The notes under the pieces were generated by a model. It was not told where the DNA came from. It saw only the letters and a program-made list of their open reading frames with translations, and did not search any database. A DNA stretch of 64,000 bases from Paraburkholderia solitsugae (GTDB taxonomy: Bacteria; Pseudomonadota; Gammaproteobacteria; Burkholderiales; Burkholderiaceae). The stretch spans positions 1-64,000 of the forward strand of contig NZ_WOEY01000088.1 in NCBI RefSeq assembly GCF_013177695.1, in the 5' to 3' direction. How positions within the stretch are numbered: position 1 is the stretch's first letter; each line of letters opens with the position of its first letter. The position numbers and the translations under genes are program-made. Positions 24,627 through 33,340 of this stretch are shown here, piece by piece.

Positions 24627-25130
24627 ATGCAACACCTGAAATATCTGACCGGTTACTCGCCGACGCTACAGGAAAAAGTCAAAAAACTGATCGTCGACGA
24701 GGAACTCGGTCCTTACCTCGCGAAGCGGTACCCCAACACGCACGACGTGCAAACAGACAGAGCCCTGTACGCGTACTGCGCGGATCTGAAGCGCGAACAC
24801 CTTCGCAACGGCGCGCAAATCGACAAGGTCACCTACGACAGCAAACTCGACGTCGTGCGCCACGCACTCGGCCTTCACACGAGCATCTCGCGTGTGCAAG
24901 GCGGCAAGCTGAAGGCAAAGAAAGAGATCCGCATCGCCGCGCTATTCAAAGACGCAGCACCGGAATTCCTGAAGATGATCGTCGTGCATGAACTCGCGCA
25001 TCTGAAAGAAAGCGACCATAACAAGGCGTTCTATCGCCTCTGCGAGTTCATGCAACCGGGCTACCATCAGATTGAGTTTGATCTGCGCTTACATCTGACG
25101 TATCGCGATCTGAAGAAAAACCAGAGGTGA
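24627..25130 (+). CDS. YgjP-like M48/DUF45-type metallopeptidase domain protein
   Basis: A 167-residue protein with the zinc-protease motif HELAH (VVHELAHLKES) followed by a downstream His/Glu-containing helix (DHNKAFYRLCEFMQPGY), the pattern of YgjP-like metallopeptidases. Such proteins are soluble and small; some carry a C-terminal SprT/UTP-pyrophosphatase-like annotation. The frame is open upstream to 24456, but the ATG at 24627 gives the standard N-terminus MQHLKYLTGYSPTLQEKV. It stands alone between the small hypothetical genes and the convergent oxidoreductase gene. The substrate is unknown. Confidence 0.8.
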   Translation: MQHLKYLTGYSPTLQEKVKKLIVDEELGPYLAKRYPNTHDVQTDRALYAYCADLKREHLRNGAQIDKVTYDSKLDVVRHALGLHTSISRVQGGKLKAKKEIRIAALFKDAAPEFLKMIVVHELAHLKESDHNKAFYRLCEFMQPGYHQIEFDLRLHLTYRDLKKNQR

Positions 25131-25196
25131 GCACCGAGCTTCAGGTGCGGAGCTTCGGGCGGCGCTCGCCACCCGTCATCGGGAACGCAGCACCCC

Positions 25197-27515
25197 TCAA
25201 GCAGCAACCGCTTCAACCACCGCCGACACCGTCAACAACACCGGAATCGACTTCGAAGTCGGCGTCCCCGCACCATCGGCGACCGAAGAGAGCGGCACGA
25301 GCGGATTGGTTTCCGGATAGTAGGCGCCGAGACACCCACGCGGAATGTCGTACTCCACCAGCAGGAACCCAGCCGCGTGACGCTCGATCCCATCGGCCCA
25401 CACGCTCGTGATATCCACGCGCTGGCCCGCAACGAAACCCAGCATCGTCAGATCGTCCTTGTTGGCGAACAGCACACGGCGCTGCCCATACACACCGCGA
25501 TAACGGTCGTCGAGACCGTAGATCGTCGTGTTGTACTGGTCGTGTGAACGGGTCGTCATTAAGGTCATCAGACGCTCGCCGTGCTCTGCGCGCGCTTGAT
25601 GAATCGGCGTGTCGACGTCGATCGCATGCACCAGGAATTGCGCCTTGCCGCTTGGCGTTTTCCAGATCCGTTCGCGCGAGGCCACGCCCAGATGAAAGCC
25701 GCCTGGGTTCTTCAGGCGCTCGTTGTAGTCCTGGAAGCCTTCGATCACTTGCGCGATGCCGTCGCGAATCAACGCGTAATCTGCGGCTTGCGCGAGCCAG
25801 TCGACCTTGCCGCTGCCAAGCGTGGCGTGCGCCATGCGCGCGACGATCGCAATCTCCGACAGCAGATTTTCCGATGCCGGCTTGTTCATACCGTACGAGA
25901 TGTGCACCATGCTCATCGAATCCTCGACGCTCACGCCTTGCGCCACACCATTCTGCAGGTCGATCTCGGTGCGCCCGAGCGTCGGCAGAATGAGCGCGTC
26001 ACGGCCATGCACGAGGTGGCTGCGGTTCAGCTTGGTCGTGATGTGCACGGTTAGATCGCACGAGCGCATCGCGTCCCACGTGCGTGGCGTGTCCGGCGTC
26101 GCGATCGAGAAATTGCCGCCGAGGCCGATGAACACCTTCACCTTGCCGTCGAGCATCGCTTGAATCGTGTTGACGACGTCGAGGCCATGCTCGCGCGGCG
26201 GCTCGAAATCGTAGACTTCGCCGAGCCGATCGAGGAACGCCTGAGTCGGCCTTTCTTCGATGCCGACGGTGCGGTCGCCCTGCACATTCGAGTGCCCGCG
26301 CACCGGGCACAAGCCCGCGCCGCGGCGGCCGATATTGCCGCGCATCATCATCAGGTTCGACAGGATCTGCACCGTCGGCACGGAGTTCTTGTGTTGCGTG
26401 AGACCCATGCCCCACGTCGAAATCACCGCGCGGCCTTTCACGTAGATGTCGGCGAGCTTCAGCACGTCTTCAAACGGCACACCCGATTCGGCGACGATGG
26501 TGTCCCAGTTTTCGGCACGCAAATCTTCGGCGAACGCATCGAAGCCGACCGTGTGTTCGGCAATAAACGCAACGTCGAGCACCCGCGCGAGACCCGAGGC
26601 CAACGTTTCGTCGTCGAGTTCGACCACGCGTTTGGCGACGCCCTTGATCAAGGCGAAATCGCCGCCGACCTTCGGCCGGATGAACACGGAGCTGATTTTC
26701 GTGCTGCCCATCGTGATCATTTCCACCGGATGTTGCGGGCTGGCAAAGCGCTCGAGGCCTCGTTCCTTCAGCGGATTGATCGACACAATGGTGGCGCCGC
26801 GCTTCGCGCACTCACGCAGTTCGCCCAGCATGCGCGGATGGTTGGTCGCCGGATTCTGGCCGAAGATCAGGAGCGTATCGGCATGTTCGAAGTCGTCGAG
26901 CGTGACCGTGCCCTTGCCGATACCGACCGTGTGCGGCAAGCCGCGGCTGGTCGCTTCGTGGCACATGTTCGAGCAATCGGGGAAATTATTGGTGCCGTAC
27001 ATGCGCACGAACAACTGGTACAGGAACGCGGCTTCGTTGCTGGCGCGGCCCGAGGTGTAGAAGGCGGCGCGGTCCGGATTGTCGAGGCGCAACAGGCGAT
27101 CGGCGATCAGGTCGAAGGCTTCGTCCCAGCCGATCGGCACGTAACGGTCGCGCACGGCGTCGTAGACCAGCGGGTCGGTCAGGCGGCCGTGTTGTTCGAG
27201 CTCGAAATCCGACTGCGCCATCAGTTCTTCAACCGTGTGCGCCTCGAAAAAAGCCGGCGTCACGCGCTTGCTGGTCGCCTCGGCCGCCACCGCCTTGACG
27301 CCGTTTTCGCAGAACTCGAAGGTCGACGCATGCTCGCGGTCCGGCCACGCGCAACCCGGGCAGTCGAAGCCGTCCGGCTGATTCTGCTTGAACAGCATGC
27401 GGTAGTCGCCGCCCGTCACCTTTTCCTTGAGGAGGTTGAGGGCAACGTACTTGAGCGCACCCCAGCCTGCGGCGGGGTGGGTGTACGGTTCGATGCGAGC
27501 TTCGGGTTTCTTCAT
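25197..27515 (-). CDS. FdhF/YdeP family molybdopterin oxidoreductase
   Basis: A 772-residue molybdopterin bis(MGD) oxidoreductase of the formate-dehydrogenase-like YdeP group. A Cys pair is seen in FDCPGCAWPD near residue 52, then cofactor-binding motifs FYTSGRASNEAAFLYQLF, SNMCHEATSRGLP and IFGQNPATNHPRM, and the C-terminal pterin domain with TTRSHDQYNTTIYG and RRVLFANKDDL. Members oxidise formate or are linked to acid resistance; the true substrate of YdeP is not settled. Start at 27515, preceded by GGCGGCAAGATC; the frame remains open to 27563. It is divergent from a MocR-type regulator and a 21-bp dyad lies between them. Confidence 0.88.
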   Translation of the reverse strand: MKKPEARIEPYTHPAAGWGALKYVALNLLKEKVTGGDYRMLFKQNQPDGFDCPGCAWPDREHASTFEFCENGVKAVAAEATSKRVTPAFFEAHTVEELMAQSDFELEQHGRLTDPLVYDAVRDRYVPIGWDEAFDLIADRLLRLDNPDRAAFYTSGRASNEAAFLYQLFVRMYGTNNFPDCSNMCHEATSRGLPHTVGIGKGTVTLDDFEHADTLLIFGQNPATNHPRMLGELRECAKRGATIVSINPLKERGLERFASPQHPVEMITMGSTKISSVFIRPKVGGDFALIKGVAKRVVELDDETLASGLARVLDVAFIAEHTVGFDAFAEDLRAENWDTIVAESGVPFEDVLKLADIYVKGRAVISTWGMGLTQHKNSVPTVQILSNLMMMRGNIGRRGAGLCPVRGHSNVQGDRTVGIEERPTQAFLDRLGEVYDFEPPREHGLDVVNTIQAMLDGKVKVFIGLGGNFSIATPDTPRTWDAMRSCDLTVHITTKLNRSHLVHGRDALILPTLGRTEIDLQNGVAQGVSVEDSMSMVHISYGMNKPASENLLSEIAIVARMAHATLGSGKVDWLAQAADYALIRDGIAQVIEGFQDYNERLKNPGGFHLGVASRERIWKTPSGKAQFLVHAIDVDTPIHQARAEHGERLMTLMTTRSHDQYNTTIYGLDDRYRGVYGQRRVLFANKDDLTMLGFVAGQRVDITSVWADGIERHAAGFLLVEYDIPRGCLGAYYPETNPLVPLSSVADGAGTPTSKSIPVLLTVSAVVEAVAA

Positions 27516-27629
27516 GATCTTGCCGCCGGATGTGGCTTGGACGAGGCTTTTATGCCGATGCATAGAAGCCTACTGTGTTCCAAAAGCGGCGCAGCATACA
27601 GAAAATCGGAAAGAGAAGGGGTACAGTTG

Positions 27630-27650
27630 CAGTCTATTTGTCATAGACTG
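27630..27650. promoter_or_regulatory. Inverted repeat in the FdhF-like/MocR divergent promoter
   Basis: CAGTCTA and TAGACTG are perfect 7-bp arms with a 7-bp spacer, 36 bp before the MocR start. It is a good candidate operator for autoregulation and for control of the divergent oxidoreductase gene. Confidence 0.5.
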
Positions 27651-27685
27651 GCGTTCCCGCCCACGCGTTTGTTTGAGCCAGGTCC

Positions 27686-29122
27686 TTGAAACTGTACGAA
27701 AAACTCGCCGATGAAATGACCGAAGCCGTGCGCCGCGGGGTCTTCGCGGCGGGCGAGCGGATTCCGTCGGTGCGGCAGGCGAGCCAGCAGCACGGCGTCA
27801 GCATCAAGACCGTGCTGCACGCGTACGCGTTGCTGGAAAGCCGGGGCATTGTCGAGACGCGTCCGCAGTCGGGCTATTTCGTGCGCGACGCGGTGGCGAC
27901 GGCAGCCGCGCTCGACGAGCCGCGACTGAGCCGCAAACCGGTTGCTCACACGCAGCCGGTGGCCGCCGCGGTCGACGTGAGCCGGCTGGTGCTGTCGACC
28001 CTGCGCAGCATCCGCGCGCACGACGCCGTGCCGCTCGGCTCACCGTATCCCGATCCGTCGCTGTTCCCGTGGCGGCGCATCAACCAGTATGCGAATGCGA
28101 TTGCCCGGCGCCAGGCGAGCTGGAACCTGATGGACGACTTGCCGCCCGGCAATCCGGAGCTGATCCGGCAGATCGCGCGCCGCTACGCCGAGAACGGCGT
28201 GCCGGTCGATCCGGACGAGATCATCATCACGCTCGGCGCGACGGAGGCGATCAACCTCAGCTTGCAGGCGGTCGCCAAGCCGGGCGATACGGTCGCCGTC
28301 GAGTCGCCGACTTACTACGCGATGCTGCACGCTATCGAGCGTCTCGGCATGCGCGCAATCGAAGTGGCGACGCATCCGGTCCACGGCATCGATATCGAGG
28401 CGTTAGCCGAGGTCATCGGCAGACAGAAGATCGCCGCGTGCATGGTGATGCCCAACTTCCAGAATCCGCTTGGTTTCCAGATGCCGGACGCGCGCAAGCA
28501 GCAACTGGTTGAACTGCTCGCCGCGCACGAGATTCCTGCCATCGAGAACGATGTCTACCAGGAGCTGTACTTCGGCGAGGCGCGGCCGTCGACCTTGAAG
28601 AACTTCGATACCAAGGGGCTGGTGCTGCATTGCGCTTCGTTTTCGAAGAGCCTGAGCGCGTCGTACCGGATCGGTTGGGCCATGCCGGGGCGCTACCGCG
28701 CGCAGGTCGAGAAGCTGAAATTTCTCAACACGCTGACGACGCCTTCGGTGCCGCAAGTCGCCGTCGCCGATTATCTCCGGCAGGACGGCTACGACCGGCA
28801 TCTGCGGCACGTGCGCAAGGTCTACCGGCAGCAGGCGAGCATCATGACGGCGATGGTGCGGCGGTTCTTTCCGGCGGGCACGCGCATGTCGACGCCGCAA
28901 GGCGGGTACGTGCTGTGGGTGGAGTTGCCCGAACGTGTCGATTCGATGCGGCTCTATCAGGCGGCGCTTGCGCGCAGCATCACGATCGGGCCGGGCATGA
29001 TGTTTTCGATGCGCGACGATTTTCGTCATTTCATCCGGCTCAACTACAGCTATCCGTGGACGGCGCAGACCGAGGCGGCGTTGAAGACGCTGGGTGAGCT
29101 GGTGGCGTACATGGCTCGATAA
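27686..29122 (+). CDS. MocR/GntR-type PLP-dependent regulator-aminotransferase
   Basis: A 478-residue fusion of a GntR winged HTH (residues 1-70, with SVRQASQQHGVSIKTV as the recognition region and SRGIVETRPQSGYFV as wing) and a class I aminotransferase-like domain. The PLP-binding Lys is Lys321 in ASFSKSLSASYRIGW. The first codon is TTG at 27686 (AGGTCC just before), which gives the usual MocR N-terminus KLYEKLADEM. MocR proteins sense PLP or an amino acid and regulate neighbouring genes; here the divergent molybdoenzyme gene is the natural target. Some members are true aminotransferases. Confidence 0.9.
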   Translation: MKLYEKLADEMTEAVRRGVFAAGERIPSVRQASQQHGVSIKTVLHAYALLESRGIVETRPQSGYFVRDAVATAAALDEPRLSRKPVAHTQPVAAAVDVSRLVLSTLRSIRAHDAVPLGSPYPDPSLFPWRRINQYANAIARRQASWNLMDDLPPGNPELIRQIARRYAENGVPVDPDEIIITLGATEAINLSLQAVAKPGDTVAVESPTYYAMLHAIERLGMRAIEVATHPVHGIDIEALAEVIGRQKIAACMVMPNFQNPLGFQMPDARKQQLVELLAAHEIPAIENDVYQELYFGEARPSTLKNFDTKGLVLHCASFSKSLSASYRIGWAMPGRYRAQVEKLKFLNTLTTPSVPQVAVADYLRQDGYDRHLRHVRKVYRQQASIMTAMVRRFFPAGTRMSTPQGGYVLWVELPERVDSMRLYQAALARSITIGPGMMFSMRDDFRHFIRLNYSYPWTAQTEAALKTLGELVAYMAR

Positions 29123-29180
29123 GTCCGGGTAGGGCTGGATCGGACCTGGCAGAGTTTGAGAAAAGCGAGAGACATTCACG

Positions 29181-29489
29181 ATGGAAGACGACGAACTCGA
29201 TCCCGTGCTGGTGGCCATACTGGCGCAATTGTGGCGCGCGTATCAGGAGACGCCTGGCGGCGCGTGGTCGCTCGCCAAGCTTTCCAAGCAGGCGGATGTG
29301 CCGATGAGCGGCTTACGGCGACAGTTGACGGCGCTGGTCGACGGCGGTCTGGTGGACACCACGTTCAACGAGGAAGGAACGGGGACGGCGCGCTTGAGCG
29401 AGATTGGCCAGGGCTTGTGTGCGGAGTTGTTCGGCGAGGACGGGGCGCCTGACGATGAGCAGGCGGACCCGCCGCCACAGGTTCACTGA
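29181..29489 (+). CDS. Small winged-helix protein
   Basis: A 102-residue acidic protein whose middle, LAKLSKQADVPMSGLRRQLTALVDGGLVDTTF, matches a winged helix-turn-helix of the MarR/ArsR shape, with an acidic tail (GEDGAPDDEQADPPPQ). It starts 58 bp after the MocR gene on the same strand. It could be a transcription factor or a helper of one. No effector domain is visible. Confidence 0.65.
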   Translation: MEDDELDPVLVAILAQLWRAYQETPGGAWSLAKLSKQADVPMSGLRRQLTALVDGGLVDTTFNEEGTGTARLSEIGQGLCAELFGEDGAPDDEQADPPPQVH

Positions 29490-29508
29490 GTTGCCGCTGA
29501 ATTCGGCG

Positions 29509-29531
29509 CGAGGGCGATGGCAGCGCCCTCG
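29509..29531 (+). terminator. Hairpin after the winged-helix gene
   Basis: CGAGGGCG and CGCCCTCG form an 8-bp stem with a 7-base loop, 20 bp past the stop. There is no T run, so it would be a weak or factor-assisted terminator. A second small hairpin followed by five T is at 29624-29646. Confidence 0.35.
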
Positions 29532-29667
29532 GCATCCGGCCGTTATGAGCGCTTTGTGCGCGTGCTTGATAAGGATATTGCGCTTGCGCTGAGTGCTCGC
29601 CGTACTACTTTCCCGATGTACTCGTTCGAAGACATCGAACCTGTTTTTCAGTGACCAAAATACTGAT

Positions 29668-29690
29668 TTCGTTATGGGAGAGATAACGAA
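29668..29690. promoter_or_regulatory. 23-bp palindromic operator candidate before the BMP gene
   Basis: TTCGTTAT and ATAACGAA are perfect 8-bp arms with a 7-bp spacer, in an AT-rich patch 114 bp upstream of the BMP-family binding-protein gene. The rest of the 314-bp gap (29490-29803) holds only the hairpins noted above. Such a dyad fits a TetR, GntR or LacI-type regulator. Confidence 0.55.
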
Positions 29691-29803
29691 TAATAATTTT
29701 TACGCTGAAATTGACCTTCGAATATGACCCCCTATGCTGGAGCCTTGCCCGGGACAATCCCAGGCACTGTGGCAGTCACCTGGAAACCATCTTCGGAGAA
29801 TTC

Positions 29804-30943
29804 ATGAAAGCAAAGCTGGCGCGAGTACTGCATCACTCATTGCGCATCAAAACCGTCCGGACCGTTCGCACTGTTCTTGCTGCAGCGCTCGGCGCGTCCC
29901 TCGCGTTCAGCGCCGGGGCGGCAGCAGCAGCGACCCCAGAGCCGCTCGGCATCGCCTTCGTCTACCTCGGCAATCCGGGCGATGCCGGCTGGACCTATGC
30001 GCACGAGCAGGGTGTAAAGGAGGTCGAGGCGAAATTCGGTGACAAGATCAAAGTGACGCGCGTCGAGAACGTGCCGGAGTCGGCGGATTCGGAGCGCGTG
30101 TTTCGCGATCTGGCGTCCAAGGGCAACAAGATCGTGGTCGGCTCGAGCTTCGGCTTTCAGGATTTCGAGTTGAAGGTCGCCAAGGACTTCCCGGACGCCG
30201 TGTTCGAACATGCAACCGGCTACAAGAAGGCCACCAACTTTGCCACCTATGATGTGCGGACCTACCAGAGCGCCTACCTGGCCGGACTGGTCGCCGGTTA
30301 TACGACGAAGTCCAACACGCTCGGCTTTGTCGGCTCGGTGCCGGTGCCGGAGGTGGTGCGCAACATCAACGCGTTCACCATGGGGGCACGCTCGGTCAAC
30401 CCGAATGCGCGCGTGAAGGTCGTGTGGATCAACAGCTGGTTCGACCCGGGCCGCGAAAAGCAGGCCGCCGAGACGCTGATCGGGCAGGGCGCCGACGTGT
30501 TGATCCAGAACACCGATTCGACAGCGACGATGCAGACGGCCGAACAGAAGAAAGTGCATGCATTCGGCTGGGACTCCGACATGAAGAAGTTCGGGCCGAA
30601 TGCGCAATTGGGCGCATGCGTGAGCAACTGGGGTGTGTATTACACGCATCTGGTGGAGCAGGTGATGTCCGGCACGTGGAACAACTCGCCGGTGTGGTGG
30701 GGGCTGAAAGAGAAGGCGATCGATCTGGCCAACATCAACACGGACGCGGTCTCGTCAACGGCGCAAAAGGCGTTGAACCGGAAGCGTGACGACATCATCT
30801 CCGGCAAGTTCAATCCGTTTGCCGGTCCGATCGCGGATCAGTCCGGCGCGGTGAAGGTCGCGGCGGGCAAGTCGTTGAGCGATGCGGAACTTCTGCGGTT
30901 GAACTGGTTCGTGCAGGGGGTGGACGGTTCGCTGCCGAAGTAA
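29804..30943 (+). CDS. BMP family ABC transporter substrate-binding protein
   Basis: A 379-residue secreted binding protein of the BMP (Med/PnrA) family. A long N-terminal charged stretch precedes the signal peptide core VLAAALGASLAFSAGAAAA; mature sequence starts near residue 42 (ATPEPLGIAFVYLGNPGDAGW). The periplasmic-binding-protein fold is shown by SFGFQDFELKVAKDFP, TYDVRTYQSAYLAGLVAGY and GFVGSVPVPEVVRNINAF. PnrA-type members bind purine nucleosides. The frame is open to 29711, but the ATG at 29804 fits the signal peptide. No permease or ATPase gene is in the window; a deaminase follows 43 bp downstream, which supports a nucleobase or nucleoside ligand. Confidence 0.9.
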   Translation: MKAKLARVLHHSLRIKTVRTVRTVLAAALGASLAFSAGAAAAATPEPLGIAFVYLGNPGDAGWTYAHEQGVKEVEAKFGDKIKVTRVENVPESADSERVFRDLASKGNKIVVGSSFGFQDFELKVAKDFPDAVFEHATGYKKATNFATYDVRTYQSAYLAGLVAGYTTKSNTLGFVGSVPVPEVVRNINAFTMGARSVNPNARVKVVWINSWFDPGREKQAAETLIGQGADVLIQNTDSTATMQTAEQKKVHAFGWDSDMKKFGPNAQLGACVSNWGVYYTHLVEQVMSGTWNNSPVWWGLKEKAIDLANINTDAVSSTAQKALNRKRDDIISGKFNPFAGPIADQSGAVKVAAGKSLSDAELLRLNWFVQGVDGSLPK

Positions 30944-30986
30944 CGAATTGCCTGGTTTGCCTAACTATCATTAAAGGAGATCGCCC

Positions 30987-31535
30987 GTGAGTCTCACTGT
31001 CTCGACCGATGCCGGTGTCGCCGGTGTGGCGGCGACCTATCCGCCGCAGGGTTTAACGCCGACTCACGAACAGATCGTGCGGCATCTGCGGCATTCGAGC
31101 CGGGTGGCCGAGCGGGCGACGCTGCTGGGGCACCATCCGTTCGGCGCCGTGCTGGTCGGCCCGGATCAGGAGACCGTGTTGATGGAGCAGGGCAATGTCG
31201 ACACGGTGAATCATGCCGAGTCGGTGCTGGCGCGCGTGGCGGCGTTGAATTTCACGCCGGAGTACTTGTGGAGCTGTACGTTGTACACCTCGGTCGAGCC
31301 TTGCTGCATGTGTGCCGGCACGATGTATTGGGCCAATATCGGCCGCGTCGTGTTTGGCATGACCGAGAAGCGCTTGCTGGAGGCGACCGGCGATCATGCC
31401 GAGAATCCGACGATGAGTGTGGATTGCCGGTATGTGTTCGATCATTGCCAGAAGCCCGTCGAGGTGATCGGTCCGGTGGTCGAGGTGGAGGGCGAGGTGA
31501 TGGAGGTTCAGCGGAGGTTCTGGAGCGGCAGGTAG
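30987..31535 (+). CDS. Zinc-dependent nucleoside/nucleobase deaminase
   Basis: A 182-residue cytidine-deaminase-fold enzyme. The zinc site is complete: His77 and Glu79 in VNHAESVLA, and Cys106 and Cys109 in EPCCMCAGTMYW. These motifs are those of guanine, cytosine and tRNA-adenosine-type deaminases; the shape is closest to guanine/nucleobase deaminases. Start after AAAGGAGATCGCCC (GTG at 30987). It forms a pair with the BMP binding protein, suggesting salvage or breakdown of an imported base. Its 3' end overlaps the convergent LprI-like gene by 28 bp. Confidence 0.88.
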   Translation: MSLTVSTDAGVAGVAATYPPQGLTPTHEQIVRHLRHSSRVAERATLLGHHPFGAVLVGPDQETVLMEQGNVDTVNHAESVLARVAALNFTPEYLWSCTLYTSVEPCCMCAGTMYWANIGRVVFGMTEKRLLEATGDHAENPTMSVDCRYVFDHCQKPVEVIGPVVEVEGEVMEVQRRFWSGR

Positions 31536-32101
31536 CGCGCTTGCCCGTCCACCGGCGAGAGCATCGCCAGTCCGCAGAACCAGTCGCCGCCGCGTGGCTG
31601 ATACCTCCACCGACCGTTGTTCTCCTTGATCACAGTGGAACATTGGTCATTCACGACGATGCCGGGATGCTCGGCGGTGCATTGGAGCATCCCGGTTTCG
31701 GTTTGTTGTAGTGCGGGCATCGTTGCCTTACGTTGAGTGTCCGGGTCGGCCGGCCTATCCGGCCCATCCGGCGTTCCTGTTCGCATGCTTTCGATCAGCC
31801 GTTGCAGTTCCTCGATCCGCGCCACATACCACGTCCCCAGACACGCCGCATCGCGGCAATTCGCTTCCCGCCACGCCCACTTGCTGTCACTGTCGATGAG
31901 GAAGACGCGTCGATTGATGACTCGCCGCCGTGCTTTCCAGTACAGTTGTCCAAGCGTGTCATCGAGTTTCGAGAGCGCCGGGTCGTTGCAGATCATCCGT
32001 TCGGTGAGGGAGCGTCCCCGGTGGCAGTCGAAGCTGGTCGCGTGAGCGGGCAGATGCGCGAGCATCAGTGCGGCGGCAAAGATGGAGCGGAAGATTTTCA
32101 T
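31508..32101 (-). CDS. Secreted LprI/DUF1311-like protein
   Basis: A 197-residue secreted protein. Residues 1-21 form a signal peptide (LAHLPAHATS). The following FDCHRGRSLTERMICNDPALSKLDDTLGQLY matches the LprI/DUF1311 fold with conserved Cys and the helical pattern of lysozyme-inhibitor-like domains; a second Cys-rich region (ANCRDAACLGTWYVARIEEL) and a C-terminal beta part (GRWRYQPRGGDWFCGLAM) follow. The frame is open to 32476, but the ATG at 32101 gives the signal peptide. It converges with the deaminase gene and overlaps its end. Inhibition of lysozyme is a family property, not shown here. Confidence 0.7.
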   Translation of the reverse strand: MKIFRSIFAAALMLAHLPAHATSFDCHRGRSLTERMICNDPALSKLDDTLGQLYWKARRRVINRRVFLIDSDSKWAWREANCRDAACLGTWYVARIEELQRLIESMRTGTPDGPDRPADPDTQRKATMPALQQTETGMLQCTAEHPGIVVNDQCSTVIKENNGRWRYQPRGGDWFCGLAMLSPVDGQARYLPLQNLR

Positions 32102-32278
32102 GGTGGTCCCGGCAGTGCATGGTTTTTTCGTGCAATGGATGATCGGCTGAGTTGCCGGAACACAGACGCCCGAAAACAGCGTGATTTCTGCTGGGTGATT
32201 ACTAAATCTTGCCTTGCGCGGGCCGCACAGAGACATGTACGCAAACACGCAAACGTGGGACGTAAAACGGGAGAAAGA

Positions 32279-33157
32279 ATGAAACAACACCTCGTGCCAT
32301 GGCTTTACGCGGCGGCCGGCTTGATGGCACTGCCCGCAGTGGCTTCTGCGCAGTCGCAGGCGTACACGAACAGCACGGTCAACGTGCGCGCCGGGCCCGC
32401 TTCGGATTACCCGGTCGTGACGCAGTTGCCGGGCGGCGTCCCGTTGACCGTGATGGGTTGCATCAGCAGTTACCACTGGTGTGACGTTGCCGCGCCGAAC
32501 CTGCGCGGTTGGGTCTATGCGGCGCGGCTCAGCTATCCCTATCAGGGCAGTAACGTGCCGGTGATGAGCTACGGCACAGTGATCGGGCTGCCGATCGTGA
32601 CGTTCTCAATCGGCACTTACTGGGGCAATTATTATCGAGGTCGGCCGTGGTACAGCCAGCAATCCCGCTGGGCGCATCATCCGCCCCCGCCACCGCCGAG
32701 ACCTGGTGCCGGGCGGCCACCAGGCGGTCGTCCGCCAGGCGGTCCGCCACCGGGTAATGCGGGAGGACGTCCGCCGGGCGGTAAGCCGCCGGGTGATGTG
32801 GGAGGACGTCCGCCGGGCGGTAAGCCGCCGGGTGATGCGGGTGGACGTCCGCCGGGCGGTAAGCCGCCGGGCGATGCAGGCGGGCGACCACCGGGCGGTC
32901 AGCCGCCGGGTAATGCGGGAGGCCGTCCACCGGGCGGCCAGCAGCCGGGTAATGGCGGCGGCCGTCCACCGGGCGGTCAGCAGCCGGGTAATGCGGGCGG
33001 CCGTCCACCGGGCGGTCAGCAGCCGGGTAATGCCGGTGGCCGTCCACCGGGAGGTCAGCAAGGCGGTGGGAATAATCGCCCTCAGGGTGGTCCTTCGCAG
33101 GGCGGTGGAGGCAGACCCCCGGGAGGTGGAAACGGCGGGAATGGCGGAAATGGCTGA
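32279..33157 (+). CDS. Secreted SH3-domain protein with a Gly/Pro tandem-repeat tail
   Basis: A 292-residue secreted protein. A signal peptide (residues 1-24, PAVASAQ) is followed by a bacterial SH3 domain (about 28-85, VNVRAGPASDYPVVTQLPGG...), a short Tyr/Trp-rich linker, and a long low-complexity tail built from the 13-residue unit GGRPPGGKPPGDA and its variants. SH3b domains bind peptidoglycan or proline-rich partners; the tail is expected to be extended and disordered. The ATG at 32279 follows GGGAGAAAGA. It is divergent from the LprI-like gene. The tail length may vary between strains. Confidence 0.82.
   Translation: MKQHLVPWLYAAAGLMALPAVASAQSQAYTNSTVNVRAGPASDYPVVTQLPGGVPLTVMGCISSYHWCDVAAPNLRGWVYAARLSYPYQGSNVPVMSYGTVIGLPIVTFSIGTYWGNYYRGRPWYSQQSRWAHHPPPPPPRPGAGRPPGGRPPGGPPPGNAGGRPPGGKPPGDVGGRPPGGKPPGDAGGRPPGGKPPGDAGGRPPGGQPPGNAGGRPPGGQQPGNGGGRPPGGQQPGNAGGRPPGGQQPGNAGGRPPGGQQGGGNNRPQGGPSQGGGGRPPGGGNGGNGGNG
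32762..33073 (+). repeat. Eight 39-bp tandem repeats in the SH3 protein gene
   Basis: Eight head-to-tail units of 39 bp starting at 32762, 32801, 32840, 32879, 32918, 32957, 32996 and 33035 encode GGRPPGGKPPGDV/A, then GGRPPGGQPPGNA and GGRPPGGQQPGNA/G variants; the last unit is degenerate. The unit length is a multiple of three, so gain or loss of copies keeps the frame. Confidence 0.88.
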
Positions 33158-33340
33158 GGCATGGCGGGCCGGTCCATCCGGCCGATCTATCCTCGTCAGT
33201 ACGCCGCGTTCGGACAAGCCGGGCTGACCGCGCGCCGCGCACTTCGCTGCTATGCATTGCGATTAAAGTGCGCCGGCCTCGCGTAAACCCCGGTGTGCCG
33301 CGTACACTAACTTGCCGATGTGGGGTTAGGGGGCGCACAA

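Noticed and set aside
26160..27689. Plus-strand frame of 509 codons opposite the molybdoenzyme gene
   Set aside because: The minus strand carries the conserved oxidoreductase; the plus frame has biased composition only.
32762..33073. CRISPR-like array from regularly spaced 39-bp repeats
   Set aside because: Units are contiguous without spacers, encode a Gly/Pro protein tail in frame and lack dyad symmetry; there are no cas genes.
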